A stretch of 21,385 nucleotides of DNA, from contig CAKROW010000048.1 of NCBI GenBank assembly GCA_934373235.1, positions 1-21,385 of the forward strand. Direction: 5' to 3'. Position 1 is the first letter of the stretch. Each line of letters begins with the position of its first letter. This DNA is from an uncultured Blautia sp. (GTDB lineage Bacteria > Bacillota > Clostridia > Lachnospirales > Lachnospiraceae). Both the position numbers and the translations under genes were made by a program. The notes below the pieces were generated by a model that saw nothing but the letters and a program-made list of their open reading frames with translations, searched no databases and had not been told where the DNA came from. Shown here one piece after another: positions 7,898-15,999 of this stretch.

Positions 7898-8776
7898 ATG
7901 AAAATGAAAGAATTATTCGACCGTGGTGAATTTGTAGTTTCTGCAGAAGTAGGACCGCCAAAAGGGATCCATGTAGACGAACTGGTAGAGGAAGCCAAAA
8001 CTTATCTCAAAGGCGTTCATGCAGTCAATGTAACAGATAACCAGTCTTCTGTTATGCGTCTTGGATCTCTTGCAATGTGTAAAGTCCTCAAAGACGCCGG
8101 AATGGATCCAATCTTCCAGCTTGCATGCCGTGACAGAAACCGTATCGCACTGGAGTCTGACCTTTTAAGTGCTGCAATGCTTGGTATTGAGAACATCCTC
8201 TGTCTGACAGGTGACCATACGAAGATGGGTGACCATCCGCAGGCAAAACCGGTATTCGATCTTGATTCTGTATCCCTTCTTCATACAGTACAGCTTCTTG
8301 AGTCCGGTGTAGATCTTGGAGGAAACCAGTTGGTTGGTGAGCCTCCGAAATTCTCCAAGGGTGCCGTTGTATCTCCATGCAGCGATTCCGTTGACGCTCA
8401 GCTTGCAAAGATGGAAAGAAAGGTTGCCGCAGGTGCAGACTATTTCCAGACACAGGCTGTATTTGAGCCGGAGAAATTCATCAAATTTATGGAAAAGGCA
8501 AAACAGTTCGGAAAACCTGTACAGGTTGGTATCATCATTCCGAAGTCCGCCGGAATGGCTAAGTTCATGAACAACAACGTAGCCGGTATCCATGTTCCGG
8601 ATGAGATGATCGAGGAGCTGAAAGCAGACAAAGAGAAAACAAAAGCAGGTATCACAGGTGTTGAGATCGCTGCACGTATCATCAAAGAGTGTAAGCCATA
8701 CTGCCAGGGTGTACATATCATGGCACTTGGATGGGAGTCCAAGATCCCGGCACTTCTGGAGCAGGCTGAGATCTGA
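7898..8776 (+). CDS. metF: MetF, methylene-tetrahydrofolate reductase flavoprotein
   Basis: Protein of 292 residues with the TIM-barrel MTHFR fold: AEVGPPKG near the N-terminus with the likely catalytic E17, NVTDNQ, DRNR, LTGDHTKMGDHP and FQTQAVF. It reduces 5,10-methylene-THF to 5-methyl-THF using FAD. With MetV and RnfC2 the electrons would come from NADH. The ATG at 7898 is chosen because GGAG lies 10 bases before it; an in-frame ATG at 7844 would add 18 residues that do not fit the family. A gap of 124 bases separates it from metV, with only a weak small hairpin (GGAA-ATA-TTCC at about 7822-7834). A strong terminator follows. Confidence 0.93.
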   Translation: MKMKELFDRGEFVVSAEVGPPKGIHVDELVEEAKTYLKGVHAVNVTDNQSSVMRLGSLAMCKVLKDAGMDPIFQLACRDRNRIALESDLLSAAMLGIENILCLTGDHTKMGDHPQAKPVFDLDSVSLLHTVQLLESGVDLGGNQLVGEPPKFSKGAVVSPCSDSVDAQLAKMERKVAAGADYFQTQAVFEPEKFIKFMEKAKQFGKPVQVGIIIPKSAGMAKFMNNNVAGIHVPDEMIEELKADKEKTKAGITGVEIAARIIKECKPYCQGVHIMALGWESKIPALLEQAEI

Positions 8777-8813
8777 TCAGAACGATTGCTTTATAAAAAA
8801 TAATAAGTAAAAT

Positions 8814-8887
8814 AAAAAAGCATGTCATACGTTAGGACAAAGCGGATCAAGCTATATCCGTCTGGCCGTGTATGACATGCTTTTTTT
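8814..8887. terminator. Bidirectional terminator between metF and the ROK gene
   Basis: AAAAAAGCATGTCATAC (8814-8830) pairs with GTATGACATGCTTTTTT (8870-8886). The long interior also folds (CGGAT with ATCCG). With A-tract on one side and T-tract on the other, it can end transcription of the two convergent genes metF and the ROK regulator. Confidence 0.9.
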
Positions 8888-8913
8888 GACCGGTTCAGGT
8901 GATCTGTCTGTAT

Positions 8914-10047
8914 TCACACATTCTGTATAAATTTCTCCACATAATATAAAGCTGCACCAATGGCAGGCGTATACTGCCCGTGGGTACCGACCAGGATCTG
9001 ATCTTTGCTCAGGGTAAAGGGTGTGCCTGCGTTGATGCGTTCCAGCAGATAAGTGATGTCTTCTTCTGTAAAATAAGGTGCCAGATAGCCGCTGATGATG
9101 ATCGGAGCATCGATGATCAGGTTCAGGTTTTTCATGGCAAAGGCCAGATGGTTCAGGTAATCTTCCCAGTGCTCAGCAAGTCGGGGAGATTTTTTTTCGC
9201 GGAGCAGCGGGAAAAATTCCTTCACATTCATTCCGGCAGACTGTTCCAGAGCGTTGGCGGAGCAGTAAGTTTCCAGACAGCCACGGTTTCCGCAGTAGCA
9301 TAAAGGACCCTCCGGGTTTACGCACATATGCTCAAGGGTTCCGCTGTGCATGGAGCTTCCCTGATGGATCTGATGATTGGTGATAATGGCACCGCCCAGG
9401 TTCCGGTTCAGAAGGAACACGACAGCACTGTCAAGCTCCGGGTGATTCCACAGCTCCAGAAAAGCGGCAGATTTGGAATCATGTTCCAGATGGCAGGGGT
9501 AAGGAAGATACCGGGAGAAATCCTCCAGCTTCATTCCGGTATTGTTCATGATATTTCCGTAGATCACAGTGGAATTGTCCGGAGAGGTGATCCCCTGTGT
9601 GGCAATGGAAACACCCAGGATCCTTTCTTCCGGATAGTGATTCTCTGCGATGAATTCCTGTACTTTATCGGTTAGTTGCCTGTAATATTCTTCTGTGTTG
9701 GAATAGGAAAGTGCAATGGTTTCTGTGTAAAAAGCATTTCCATATAAGTCGATGGCTGTGATATGGAACATGTTTTTCAGAATCCCGATGCCAATGGAAA
9801 TCCGGAAATCCGAGGCGATCTGGATGGCCTGGGCCTTTCGGCCACCTGTGGAATCAAAATATCCGTTTCTGTCAATAAGTCCTTCTTTTTCCAGCAGGTT
9901 CAGGTTCTGGCTTACTGTGGAAAGCCCCATCTGAAGGTCCTGGACGATCTGCATTTTGGAAGTCTGGCGTGTTTTGTATATATATTGGTAAATCTTTGAA
10001 CGGTTTATTTTCTTTAAATTGATGGTGGTTAATCCTTTTTCACTCAT
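8914..10047 (-). CDS. ROK-family transcriptional repressor
   Basis: Protein of 377 residues. An N-terminal winged helix-turn-helix (about 15-75: SKMQIVQDLQMGLSTVSQNL, then GGRKAQA) is followed by a ROK sugar-kinase-like domain. The ROK zinc site is present: H240 with C250, C252 and C257 (CYCGNRGCLE). The glycine loop NRNLGGAII is kept. At the usual catalytic Asp position it has EHDSKSAA. ROK regulators of this kind (XylR/NagC type) release DNA on sugar binding. The start at 10047 follows CAGGAGAATCTC; an upstream in-frame ATG at 10125 would add a Tyr/Lys-rich tail without family support. It is divergent from the mannonate/gluconate-type operon, which it very likely controls. Confidence 0.9.
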   Translation of the reverse strand: MSEKGLTTINLKKINRSKIYQYIYKTRQTSKMQIVQDLQMGLSTVSQNLNLLEKEGLIDRNGYFDSTGGRKAQAIQIASDFRISIGIGILKNMFHITAIDLYGNAFYTETIALSYSNTEEYYRQLTDKVQEFIAENHYPEERILGVSIATQGITSPDNSTVIYGNIMNNTGMKLEDFSRYLPYPCHLEHDSKSAAFLELWNHPELDSAVVFLLNRNLGGAIITNHQIHQGSSMHSGTLEHMCVNPEGPLCYCGNRGCLETYCSANALEQSAGMNVKEFFPLLREKKSPRLAEHWEDYLNHLAFAMKNLNLIIDAPIIISGYLAPYFTEEDITYLLERINAGTPFTLSKDQILVGTHGQYTPAIGAALYYVEKFIQNV

Positions 10048-10068
10048 GAGATTCTCCTGATAAAAGTA

Positions 10069-10097
10069 ATTATAGATATGTTTAAGTCTTAAATATA
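10069..10097 (-). promoter_or_regulatory. ROK gene promoter -10 with palindrome, candidate operator
   Basis: On the minus strand TATAAT lies at 10074-10069. The palindrome TTTAAG-T-CTTAAA (10081-10093) sits in the spacer region just upstream, where a bound repressor would block polymerase. The -35 (TATATT at 10097-10092) is poor. Autoregulation by the ROK protein is an inference. Confidence 0.45.
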
Positions 10098-10292
10098 TTT
10101 TAGTATAAATTTTCAGGAAATGCAATGCAGGAGAGCTAAGGTAAAAGTAAACAAAAAAATAAGAGTAAAATTAGGTGTTTTGTCAATGGATTTTTAAGAA
10201 AGAAAGTTTTATACTCTACTTACAGTTAAGACATAAGCATAAGTAAAAGGCGTAAATAATAACGAAATAGAAGAAAACAGGGAGGTTCTATC

Positions 10293-11909
10293 ATGAAATT
10301 AACAAGAGAAGGAATCAAAGAATGTGAAGCATGGAAGAAAGCAGGCATCGATCTTCCGGGATACGATGTAGAGGCCGTAACTGAGAAAGCGAAGAAGGAG
10401 CCAGGCTGGGTACATTTTGGAATCGGAAATATCTTCCGTGTATTTATCGGCGGCATTGCAGATGGCCTTCTGGAGGAGGGAGTTCTGGACAGAGGTATCA
10501 CATGTGTGGAAACCTTTGATTATGACGTAGTAGATAAGATTTACGAGCCATATGATAACCTTGGCTTAAATGTCATCCTTCATGGTGACGGAACCCGTGA
10601 GTACAAAGTTCTCGGTGCGCTTGCGGAAGCAGTGAAAGCACAGTCTTCCGACGCTGCACAGTGGAACCGCCTGAAAGAAATTTTTGCAGCTAAATCCCTG
10701 CAGATGGTTTCCTTCACTATCACAGAGAAGGGCTATGCACTCCAGAAGGCAGACGGAACATGGTTCCCGTTTGTGGAAGCAGATATTAAAAACGGCCCGG
10801 ATAAGGCAACAGGAGCGATGGCGGTACTTGTAGCAATGCTTAACGAGAGATATAAAGCAGGTAAATATCCGATCGCCCTGGTATCTATGGATAACTGCTC
10901 ACAGAACGGTGCCAAGCTCCGTGAGTCCGTGCTGACCATGACAGAGGAGTGGCATAAAGCAGGCTTCGTAGATGATGGCTTTGTAGATTATGTAAGTGAT
11001 GAGAAGGTGGTTGCATTCCCGTGGACCATGATCGACAAGATCACACCTCGTCCAAGCGAGCAGATCGCGGCAGACCTTGAGAACCTTGGCGTTGAGGATA
11101 TGCAGCCGGTGATCACAGGAAAGAAAACATACATCGCACCATTTGTTAATGCTGAGAAGCCACAGTATCTTGTTATCGAGGACAGCTTCCCCAACGGACG
11201 CCCTGCACTGGAAAAAGGCTTCGGCGTATACATGGCGGACAGAAATACCGTAAATCTTTCCGAGAGAATGAAAGTAACTGTATGCCTGAATCCTGTACAT
11301 TCCGCAACCGGCCCTCTTGGTGTGGTTCTTGGATATGACCTGTTTGCACACATGCTGAACACCAACGAAGATATGATGAAAATGGCCCGTATGGTTGCTT
11401 ATGATGAGGGACTTCCGGTAGTTGCAGATCCTGGGATCCTTTCCCCGCAGGCATTTGTGGATGAGCTTTTCAATGACCGTTTCCCCAATGAGTATCTTGG
11501 AGATACCAACCTTCGTCTGGCTGTAGATGTGTCCCAGATGGTAGGTATCCGTTTCGGTGAAACTGTAAAGGCATATGTGAAGAAATTCGGAGATGCTTCC
11601 AGACTGACAGCCATCCCGCTTGGAATCGCAGGATGGCTGAGATACATGCTGGCTGTAGATGACGAAGGAAACAAATTTGAGCTTGCACCGGACCCGATGA
11701 ACGAGGAGATCACAGAGCAGCTTGGCGATATCGTGATCGGCAAACCGGAAACCTTTAAGGATCAGCTGAAACCGATCCTTTCCAATGAGAGGCTGTTCTT
11801 CACAGACCTTTATAAAGATGGTGTGGGAGAGAAGATCGAGGACATGTTCCGTGAGATGATCGCAGGACCCGGAGCTGTGAAAGCAACGATCCATAAATAT
11901 GTGAAATGA
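10293..11909 (+). CDS. Mannitol dehydrogenase family, D-mannonate oxidoreductase (fructuronate reductase)-like
   Basis: Protein of 538 residues of the polyol-specific long-chain dehydrogenase family. An NAD-binding start (VHFGIGNIFRVFIGG, about 41-55) is followed by a C-terminal helical domain with the active-site signature MKVTVCLNPVH: K327, N333, H336. Classical UxuB/mannitol dehydrogenases have K-x4-N-x2-H. Here one more residue lies between K and N, as I recall for the long Firmicute/Thermotoga subfamily annotated as mannonate oxidoreductase. It should interconvert D-fructuronate and D-mannonate (or another ketose/polyol) with NAD(H). It is the first gene of the operon after the divergent ROK repressor, with GGGAGG 6 bases before ATG. 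The gene symbol uxuB is plausible but the substrate is not proved. Confidence 0.85.
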   Translation: MKLTREGIKECEAWKKAGIDLPGYDVEAVTEKAKKEPGWVHFGIGNIFRVFIGGIADGLLEEGVLDRGITCVETFDYDVVDKIYEPYDNLGLNVILHGDGTREYKVLGALAEAVKAQSSDAAQWNRLKEIFAAKSLQMVSFTITEKGYALQKADGTWFPFVEADIKNGPDKATGAMAVLVAMLNERYKAGKYPIALVSMDNCSQNGAKLRESVLTMTEEWHKAGFVDDGFVDYVSDEKVVAFPWTMIDKITPRPSEQIAADLENLGVEDMQPVITGKKTYIAPFVNAEKPQYLVIEDSFPNGRPALEKGFGVYMADRNTVNLSERMKVTVCLNPVHSATGPLGVVLGYDLFAHMLNTNEDMMKMARMVAYDEGLPVVADPGILSPQAFVDELFNDRFPNEYLGDTNLRLAVDVSQMVGIRFGETVKAYVKKFGDASRLTAIPLGIAGWLRYMLAVDDEGNKFELAPDPMNEEITEQLGDIVIGKPETFKDQLKPILSNERLFFTDLYKDGVGEKIEDMFREMIAGPGAVKATIHKYVK

Positions 11910-11985
11910 AACACCAGAGTTCAAAGCAGTTTATTACGGAGCAATCTGTGAGCATTGAATAAAGAGAAATGAGGTAAATAGAGAG

Positions 11986-13344
11986 ATGACAGAACCGGTA
12001 TTTGCGGCAGACCCGGCAAGACTGTTGATCGCGGCAGCGGCAGGAATTTTATTATTATTGTTACTTATCATCAAATTTAAGATCCATCCGGTGTTATCCC
12101 TGCTGATCGCCGCACTGGTTATCGGGCTTGGTGCCGGAATGCCGGTTCCGACGCTGGTAAGCACTGTGGAAAACGGCGCAGGAGAAACCTTACAGGGAAT
12201 CATACTCCTGATCGGTCTGGGCTCTCTGTTCGGTGGTATATTGGAAGTGTCCGGCGGCGCACAGTGCGTTGCCCAGACACTGATAAACAAATTTGGCGAA
12301 AAAAAAGCAGGGATCGCTCTTGGAATCACAGGACTTGTGGTAGGAACCACTGTATTTTTTGAGGCAGGCGTTGTGATCCTGATCCCTCTGGCATTCGGAC
12401 TGGCGAAGAAAACAAAGAAATCTACTTTATATTACGTAATCCCTCTTCTTGCCGGACTTGCCACCGGATTTGCATTTATTCCTCCGTCAGCCGGATCTGT
12501 GCTGGTGGCAAATATGCTGAATGTAGATCTTGGTGTTATGATCGCAGTAGGCGTGCCGGTAGGTATTTTATCACTGATCTTTGCGGGAATCTTATGGTCC
12601 AAATTTATCGGCAAAAAGATCAACACAGGGCTGCCCTCCAATATCCAGGAGGTACGTGAGGAAGAAGAAGCCAATCTTCCGAAGTTTTCTACAGTATTAT
12701 GTATCATTCTTGTTCCGCTGGTACTGATCCTGTGCAATACAGTTTCTGAATATATTCCGGGACTTGATGTGGTACGTCCTGTTCTGCAGTTTCTGGGAAC
12801 ACCTTTTGTGGCACTGATCATAGCAGTATTGCTTGCCATGTATTTCCTCGGAAAGAAACAGGGCTACAACGGAGATCAGTTAAAGAAGATCCTGGACCGT
12901 TCCCTGAAGCCTACAGGACAGATCCTTCTGGTCATCACAGGAGGAGGTATCATCCGCTGGGTACTGCAGGACTGTGGTATGGGAAACATTATAGGACCAG
13001 CCCTGGAAAAAAGCGGACTTCCGCTTGTACTGGTCGCATTCCTTATTGCAGCTCTGATCCGTGCATCTGTTGGTGCTGCGGTTGTGGCTATGACAATGGC
13101 AGCAGGAATTATGGCCGCTATGCCCGGAGTTGCAGACCTGTCACCGGTTTATCTGGCAGCAATGGTCTGTGCCATCAACGGTGGTGCAACAGCATTCAGC
13201 CATGTAAATGATTCCGGATTCTGGCTGGTAGGTTCCCTTCTTGAGATTGATGAGAAAACAACCCTGAAATCCTGGACAATGATGGAAACCATCGTAGGAG
13301 TAACAGGTCTGGTCTGTGCTGTTGTGATCAGCCTGTTTGCATAG
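11986..13344 (+). CDS. GntP-family gluconate/hexonate:proton symporter
   Basis: Protein of 452 residues with about 12-14 membrane segments and typical GntP landmarks: HPVLSLLIAALVIGLGAGMP near the start, GTTVFFEAGVVILIPLAFGLA, FIPPSAGSVLVANMLNVDLG, and near the end INGGATAFSHVNDSGFWLV. The family imports gluconate, fructuronate and related acids with protons. It lies 76 bases after the dehydrogenase gene and 12 bases before the kinase gene, so it should supply the acid or a related sugar derivative used by both. GAGG lies somewhat far (about 15 bases) from the ATG, next to a closer weak GAGAG. Confidence 0.92.
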   Translation: MTEPVFAADPARLLIAAAAGILLLLLLIIKFKIHPVLSLLIAALVIGLGAGMPVPTLVSTVENGAGETLQGIILLIGLGSLFGGILEVSGGAQCVAQTLINKFGEKKAGIALGITGLVVGTTVFFEAGVVILIPLAFGLAKKTKKSTLYYVIPLLAGLATGFAFIPPSAGSVLVANMLNVDLGVMIAVGVPVGILSLIFAGILWSKFIGKKINTGLPSNIQEVREEEEANLPKFSTVLCIILVPLVLILCNTVSEYIPGLDVVRPVLQFLGTPFVALIIAVLLAMYFLGKKQGYNGDQLKKILDRSLKPTGQILLVITGGGIIRWVLQDCGMGNIIGPALEKSGLPLVLVAFLIAALIRASVGAAVVAMTMAAGIMAAMPGVADLSPVYLAAMVCAINGGATAFSHVNDSGFWLVGSLLEIDEKTTLKSWTMMETIVGVTGLVCAVVISLFA

Positions 13345-13356
13345 GAGTAAAAAAAG

Positions 13357-14577
13357 ATGATAGTAAAAGTAGTTCTGGGAACCATGCAGAATGCCAGAAA
13401 GCTGGTTAGTATTGCAGAAGGTATCCCATATGATGTAGAATTATGTTATGGCCGTTATGCAGTCAATGCGAAATCCATGCTTGGTGTTCTGAGTATGCCG
13501 GAGTTCGAGGAAGGTGAGCTGCATGTCCACACAGATAACAACAGGGAATGTGAAAAAATCCTGTTTCAGCTTCTGGAACAGAATCTTCTTGCGGATACCA
13601 ACGATGCGGCACAAAGATCTATCTACGATATCACGACCTTTGGCGAGATCCTGATAGATTTTACTTCGCAGGGTATTAATGAGGACGGACAGATGCTGTA
13701 TGCCAGAAATCCTGGTGGTGCACCTGCCAATGTTGCAGTTGCAGCCGCCAGGCTCGGCGCCCACACTGCCTTTATGGGAAAAGCCGGAAAAGACATGCAT
13801 GGGGAATTCCTCCGTTCTGTCCTTCAGAGAGAAAAAGTGGATACAAAAGGGCTGCTTCTGGACGAGGATTATTTTACAACTCTGGCTTTTGTGGAGGTAA
13901 ATGAAAGCGGAGAGCGTACATTCTCCTTTGCCAGAAAGCCGGGTGCAGATACGAAGATCCAGAAGGAAGAGGTAGACGTTGATGTACTGGACCGCACGAA
14001 TATTTTTCATGTGGGCTCTTTGTCACTGACAGACCAGCCTGCAAGGGATACTACATTTTATGCGGTAAAAAGAGCGAAAAACAAAGGCAGTGTGATCTCC
14101 TATGATCCCAATTACCGTGCATCTCTGTGGCCGGATGAAAAAACTGCGAAGAAGCATATGAGAAGTCTGGTGCCCTATGTGGATCTCATGAAGATTTCTG
14201 ATGAGGAAACCGAGCTTCTGACAGATCATAGGGATGTCCGGGAAGCAGCGAAGATACTGTATGAGCAGGGCGTGAAGGTCGTGGCAGTTACCCTTGGCGG
14301 CGAAGGAGCTTATATTTACAGCAAAGATGGTGGCTGTGTGGTACCGGGATTTTCGGTAAAACAGATCGCGGATACGAACGGAGCCGGTGATTCCTTCTGG
14401 GGCGGTTTCCTGTACAAGATCAGTACATCGGAGAAGCAGTTGGATGAGCTGACAAAGGAGGATCTGAAGGAATTTGCCCGTTTCGGCAATGCAGTGGCCA
14501 GTCTCTGCGTGGAGAAAAAAGGTGCGATCCCGGCAATGCCGGAGCTTGCACAGGTGGAACGCAGAATTGCAGAGTGA
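13357..14577 (+). CDS. PfkB-family sugar kinase with N-terminal HPr-like domain
   Basis: Protein of 406 residues. Residues 1 to about 78 look like an HPr (PtsH-like) domain: GRYAVNAKSMLGVLSM matches the HPr Ser-46 region with S40, but no His is found where His-15 should be (TMQNARKLVSIAEG). Residues from about 88 on are a PfkB/ribokinase-fold kinase: FGEILIDF, NPGGAPANVAVAAARLG (sugar site), and D339-T-N-G-A-G-D345 with catalytic D345. The sequence style is that of Firmicute fructokinases; in this operon 2-keto-3-deoxygluconate or a ketose are possible substrates. It starts 12 bases after gntP with a good GGAG, so the fused start is well supported. The HPr-like part could regulate the kinase or be phosphorylated on S40 by HprK, which is speculation. 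Confidence 0.88.
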   Translation: MIVKVVLGTMQNARKLVSIAEGIPYDVELCYGRYAVNAKSMLGVLSMPEFEEGELHVHTDNNRECEKILFQLLEQNLLADTNDAAQRSIYDITTFGEILIDFTSQGINEDGQMLYARNPGGAPANVAVAAARLGAHTAFMGKAGKDMHGEFLRSVLQREKVDTKGLLLDEDYFTTLAFVEVNESGERTFSFARKPGADTKIQKEEVDVDVLDRTNIFHVGSLSLTDQPARDTTFYAVKRAKNKGSVISYDPNYRASLWPDEKTAKKHMRSLVPYVDLMKISDEETELLTDHRDVREAAKILYEQGVKVVAVTLGGEGAYIYSKDGGCVVPGFSVKQIADTNGAGDSFWGGFLYKISTSEKQLDELTKEDLKEFARFGNAVASLCVEKKGAIPAMPELAQVERRIAE

Positions 14578-14583
14578 TCATAT

Positions 14584-14636
14584 TCATAAACCTGTAGCAG
14601 AGCTGAATCTAAATTGCGAAGCGATTGTGTTTATGA
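14584..14636 (+). other. Hairpin between kinase and VOC genes
   Basis: TCATAAAC (14584-14591) pairs with GTTTATGA (14629-14636). Inside it AATTGC pairs with GCGATT around a GAA loop (14612-14626). There is no T-tract, so it is not a clear terminator. It may be an intra-operon processing or attenuation site, or a protein-binding site. Confidence 0.4.
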
Positions 14637-14670
14637 GCATGTCAGATTTATGAAAGGATGGGGTTTTGAA

Positions 14671-15063
14671 ATGAATTTAAAGGACCAGATGAACGGAGTT
14701 CAGCACGTAGGCGTGCCGACCAATGATATTGAGACAACCATTAAATTTTATGAAGCACTGGGCTTTGAGATCGCTTTTCAGACAGTGAACGAGGCTGCCA
14801 ATGAGAAGGTTGCTTTCCTGAAGCTTGGAAATCTTGTGATCGAGACTTATGAGAACAAAGCCGCAAAAATGGAATCCGGTGCCATCGACCATGTTGCCAT
14901 TGATGTGAAGGATATCGCTAAGGTCCACGAGCTGGTGACAGAAGCAGGACTGAACACCACCAATGACGAAGTGCATTTTCTGCCGTTCTGGGAGAATGGC
15001 GTGAAGTTTTTTACCATTGAAGGCCCGAATAAGGAGAAGGTGGAGTTTAGCCAGTATCTGTAA
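14671..15063 (+). CDS. VOC-superfamily (glyoxalase/bleomycin-resistance fold) protein
   Basis: Protein of 130 residues with two beta-alpha-beta-beta-beta modules. Metal-ligand candidates are at the classic places: H12 (QHVGVP), E58 (LVIETYE), H74 (IDHVAIDV) and E125 (EKVEFSQYL). It could therefore be a metal enzyme such as a lyase, isomerase or epimerase. The ATG at 14671 follows AAAGGATGGGG; in-frame ATGs at 14614 and 14650 are weaker and add residues outside the fold. It is the last gene of the sugar-acid operon, in front of a strong terminator, so a role in the same pathway (for example isomerisation or detoxifying a reactive keto-sugar product) is possible. A relic of a second VOC gene lies at 15986-16027. 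Confidence 0.87.
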   Translation: MNLKDQMNGVQHVGVPTNDIETTIKFYEALGFEIAFQTVNEAANEKVAFLKLGNLVIETYENKAAKMESGAIDHVAIDVKDIAKVHELVTEAGLNTTNDEVHFLPFWENGVKFFTIEGPNKEKVEFSQYL

Positions 15064-15081
15064 TATATAGACCGATAAAGA

Positions 15082-15128
15082 CCGGTGACAGGAAAGTCAG
15101 ACAGTACTTTCCTGTCACCGGATTTTTA
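15082..15128 (+). terminator. Strong intrinsic terminator after the VOC gene
   Basis: A perfect 16-base stem, CCGGTGACAGGAAAGT (15082-15097) with ACTTTCCTGTCACCGG (15106-15121), an 8-base loop and then ATTTTTAT. It closes the ROK-controlled operon. Confidence 0.95.
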
Positions 15129-15142
15129 TATATATGAAAAAA

Positions 15143-15230
15143 TTATAAGTTCTCTCCGTTGGAGGCAATCACTTCCTTGTACCGGTCAAAAGATTTTTTG
15201 CGGTAGCAGGCACCTGTGCACCCTATTTCA
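15143..15230 (-). pseudogene. Possible orphan reading-frame tail downstream of alkD
   Basis: Downstream of the alkD stop, a different minus-strand frame reads about 30 residues that look protein-like (ITDEIGCTGACYRK, then SFDRYKEVIASNGENL) and ends in TAA at 15145-15143. It has no clear start; the frame runs on into alkD out of frame. It might be the end of a lost gene or chance. I cannot name a family. Confidence 0.2.
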
Positions 15231-15942
15231 TCTGTGATGAATATGGCAGTTCCTTTCTGGTAAAACGTAAAGCTTTGAGGCGGGCTTTCTGCTCCGGGGT
15301 GATGCGGTAGCTTTCCACTGCTTTTTGGATGGTTTTCTGGTGAACCCAGCGGGGAAGACGATATTCTTCAATATAGGGAAACGTTGCATCCCACTGTTTT
15401 GCAAGGGCTGTGGCAAAGTACCAGGCGGTCATCATGTTGATATAATACTCGTCTGTGTGGACAGAGGCTGCCAGATCCAGATACTCTGTGGAAAAGTCCT
15501 CATCCAGATATAAACGCATCAGAAGTCCGATGGCATAGCGGATTTCGTAGGTGTTTCCGGAAGCGATCCATTTACGGATCTGCGGAAGAAGTTCCGGCCT
15601 GTGTGCAGCGAAGCATTTCGGTATGGGAAGATCGCAGGTGGCCCAGTTGTTGATGTGTGAAACGAAGCGACAGACCTGGGAAAAGCATTGCTCATAGTCC
15701 CTGATAGAGGTTATCATCATCATATGAAGATTGTTTTCTTCGTAATAATAATGGGGAAGTTCCCGGAGAAATTGTTCTGCTTCGGGAGTTTTGCTGTACT
15801 GTGCGGCAAACTTTCTGAGGACAGGAGTGCGTATACCGATAATGGTATCTTTGTCAATGCCCGGAAGAAGGCGGCTGTGAAAATCTCTGTATTTCAGATC
15901 CTGCATGGAAAAAAGCTGCTGCTGTAAAGGTGTTTTCTGCAT
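15223..15942 (-). CDS. alkD: DNA alkylation repair protein, AlkD-type 3-methyladenine/7-methylguanine glycosylase
   Basis: Protein of 239 residues built from HEAT-like helical repeats. The AlkD signature is clear: INNWATCD gives the Trp-x3-Asp pair that in Bacillus cereus AlkD (W109/D113) contacts the damaged base and helps excision. A later Trp (MMTAWYFATAL) matches W187. It removes alkylated bases in the cytosol. The start follows a perfect AGGAGG (ACAGGAGGCAATTTTC-ATG). The gene is alone on the minus strand between two rightward units and has its own promoter at 15999-15971. Confidence 0.93.
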   Translation of the reverse strand: MQKTPLQQQLFSMQDLKYRDFHSRLLPGIDKDTIIGIRTPVLRKFAAQYSKTPEAEQFLRELPHYYYEENNLHMMMITSIRDYEQCFSQVCRFVSHINNWATCDLPIPKCFAAHRPELLPQIRKWIASGNTYEIRYAIGLLMRLYLDEDFSTEYLDLAASVHTDEYYINMMTAWYFATALAKQWDATFPYIEEYRLPRWVHQKTIQKAVESYRITPEQKARLKALRFTRKELPYSSQMK

Positions 15943-15970
15943 GAAAATTGCCTCCTGTTATAATGATAAA

Positions 15971-15999
15971 ATTATAAACGTTTTCCTGAAAGATGGCAA
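15971..15999 (-). promoter_or_regulatory. alkD promoter
   Basis: On the minus strand TTGCCA (15999-15994), a 17-base spacer and TATAAT (15976-15971) make a near-consensus promoter 29 bases before the alkD start. The -35 box lies inside the codons of the VOC relic on the other strand. Confidence 0.75.

Noticed and set aside
10899..11924. Long open frame on the minus strand opposite the dehydrogenase gene
   Set aside because: Its protein shows no family features, and the plus-strand frame has clear motifs, ribosome site and operon context. The same holds for minus-strand frames inside rnfC2 (6486-7241) and the sensor gene (497-1147).
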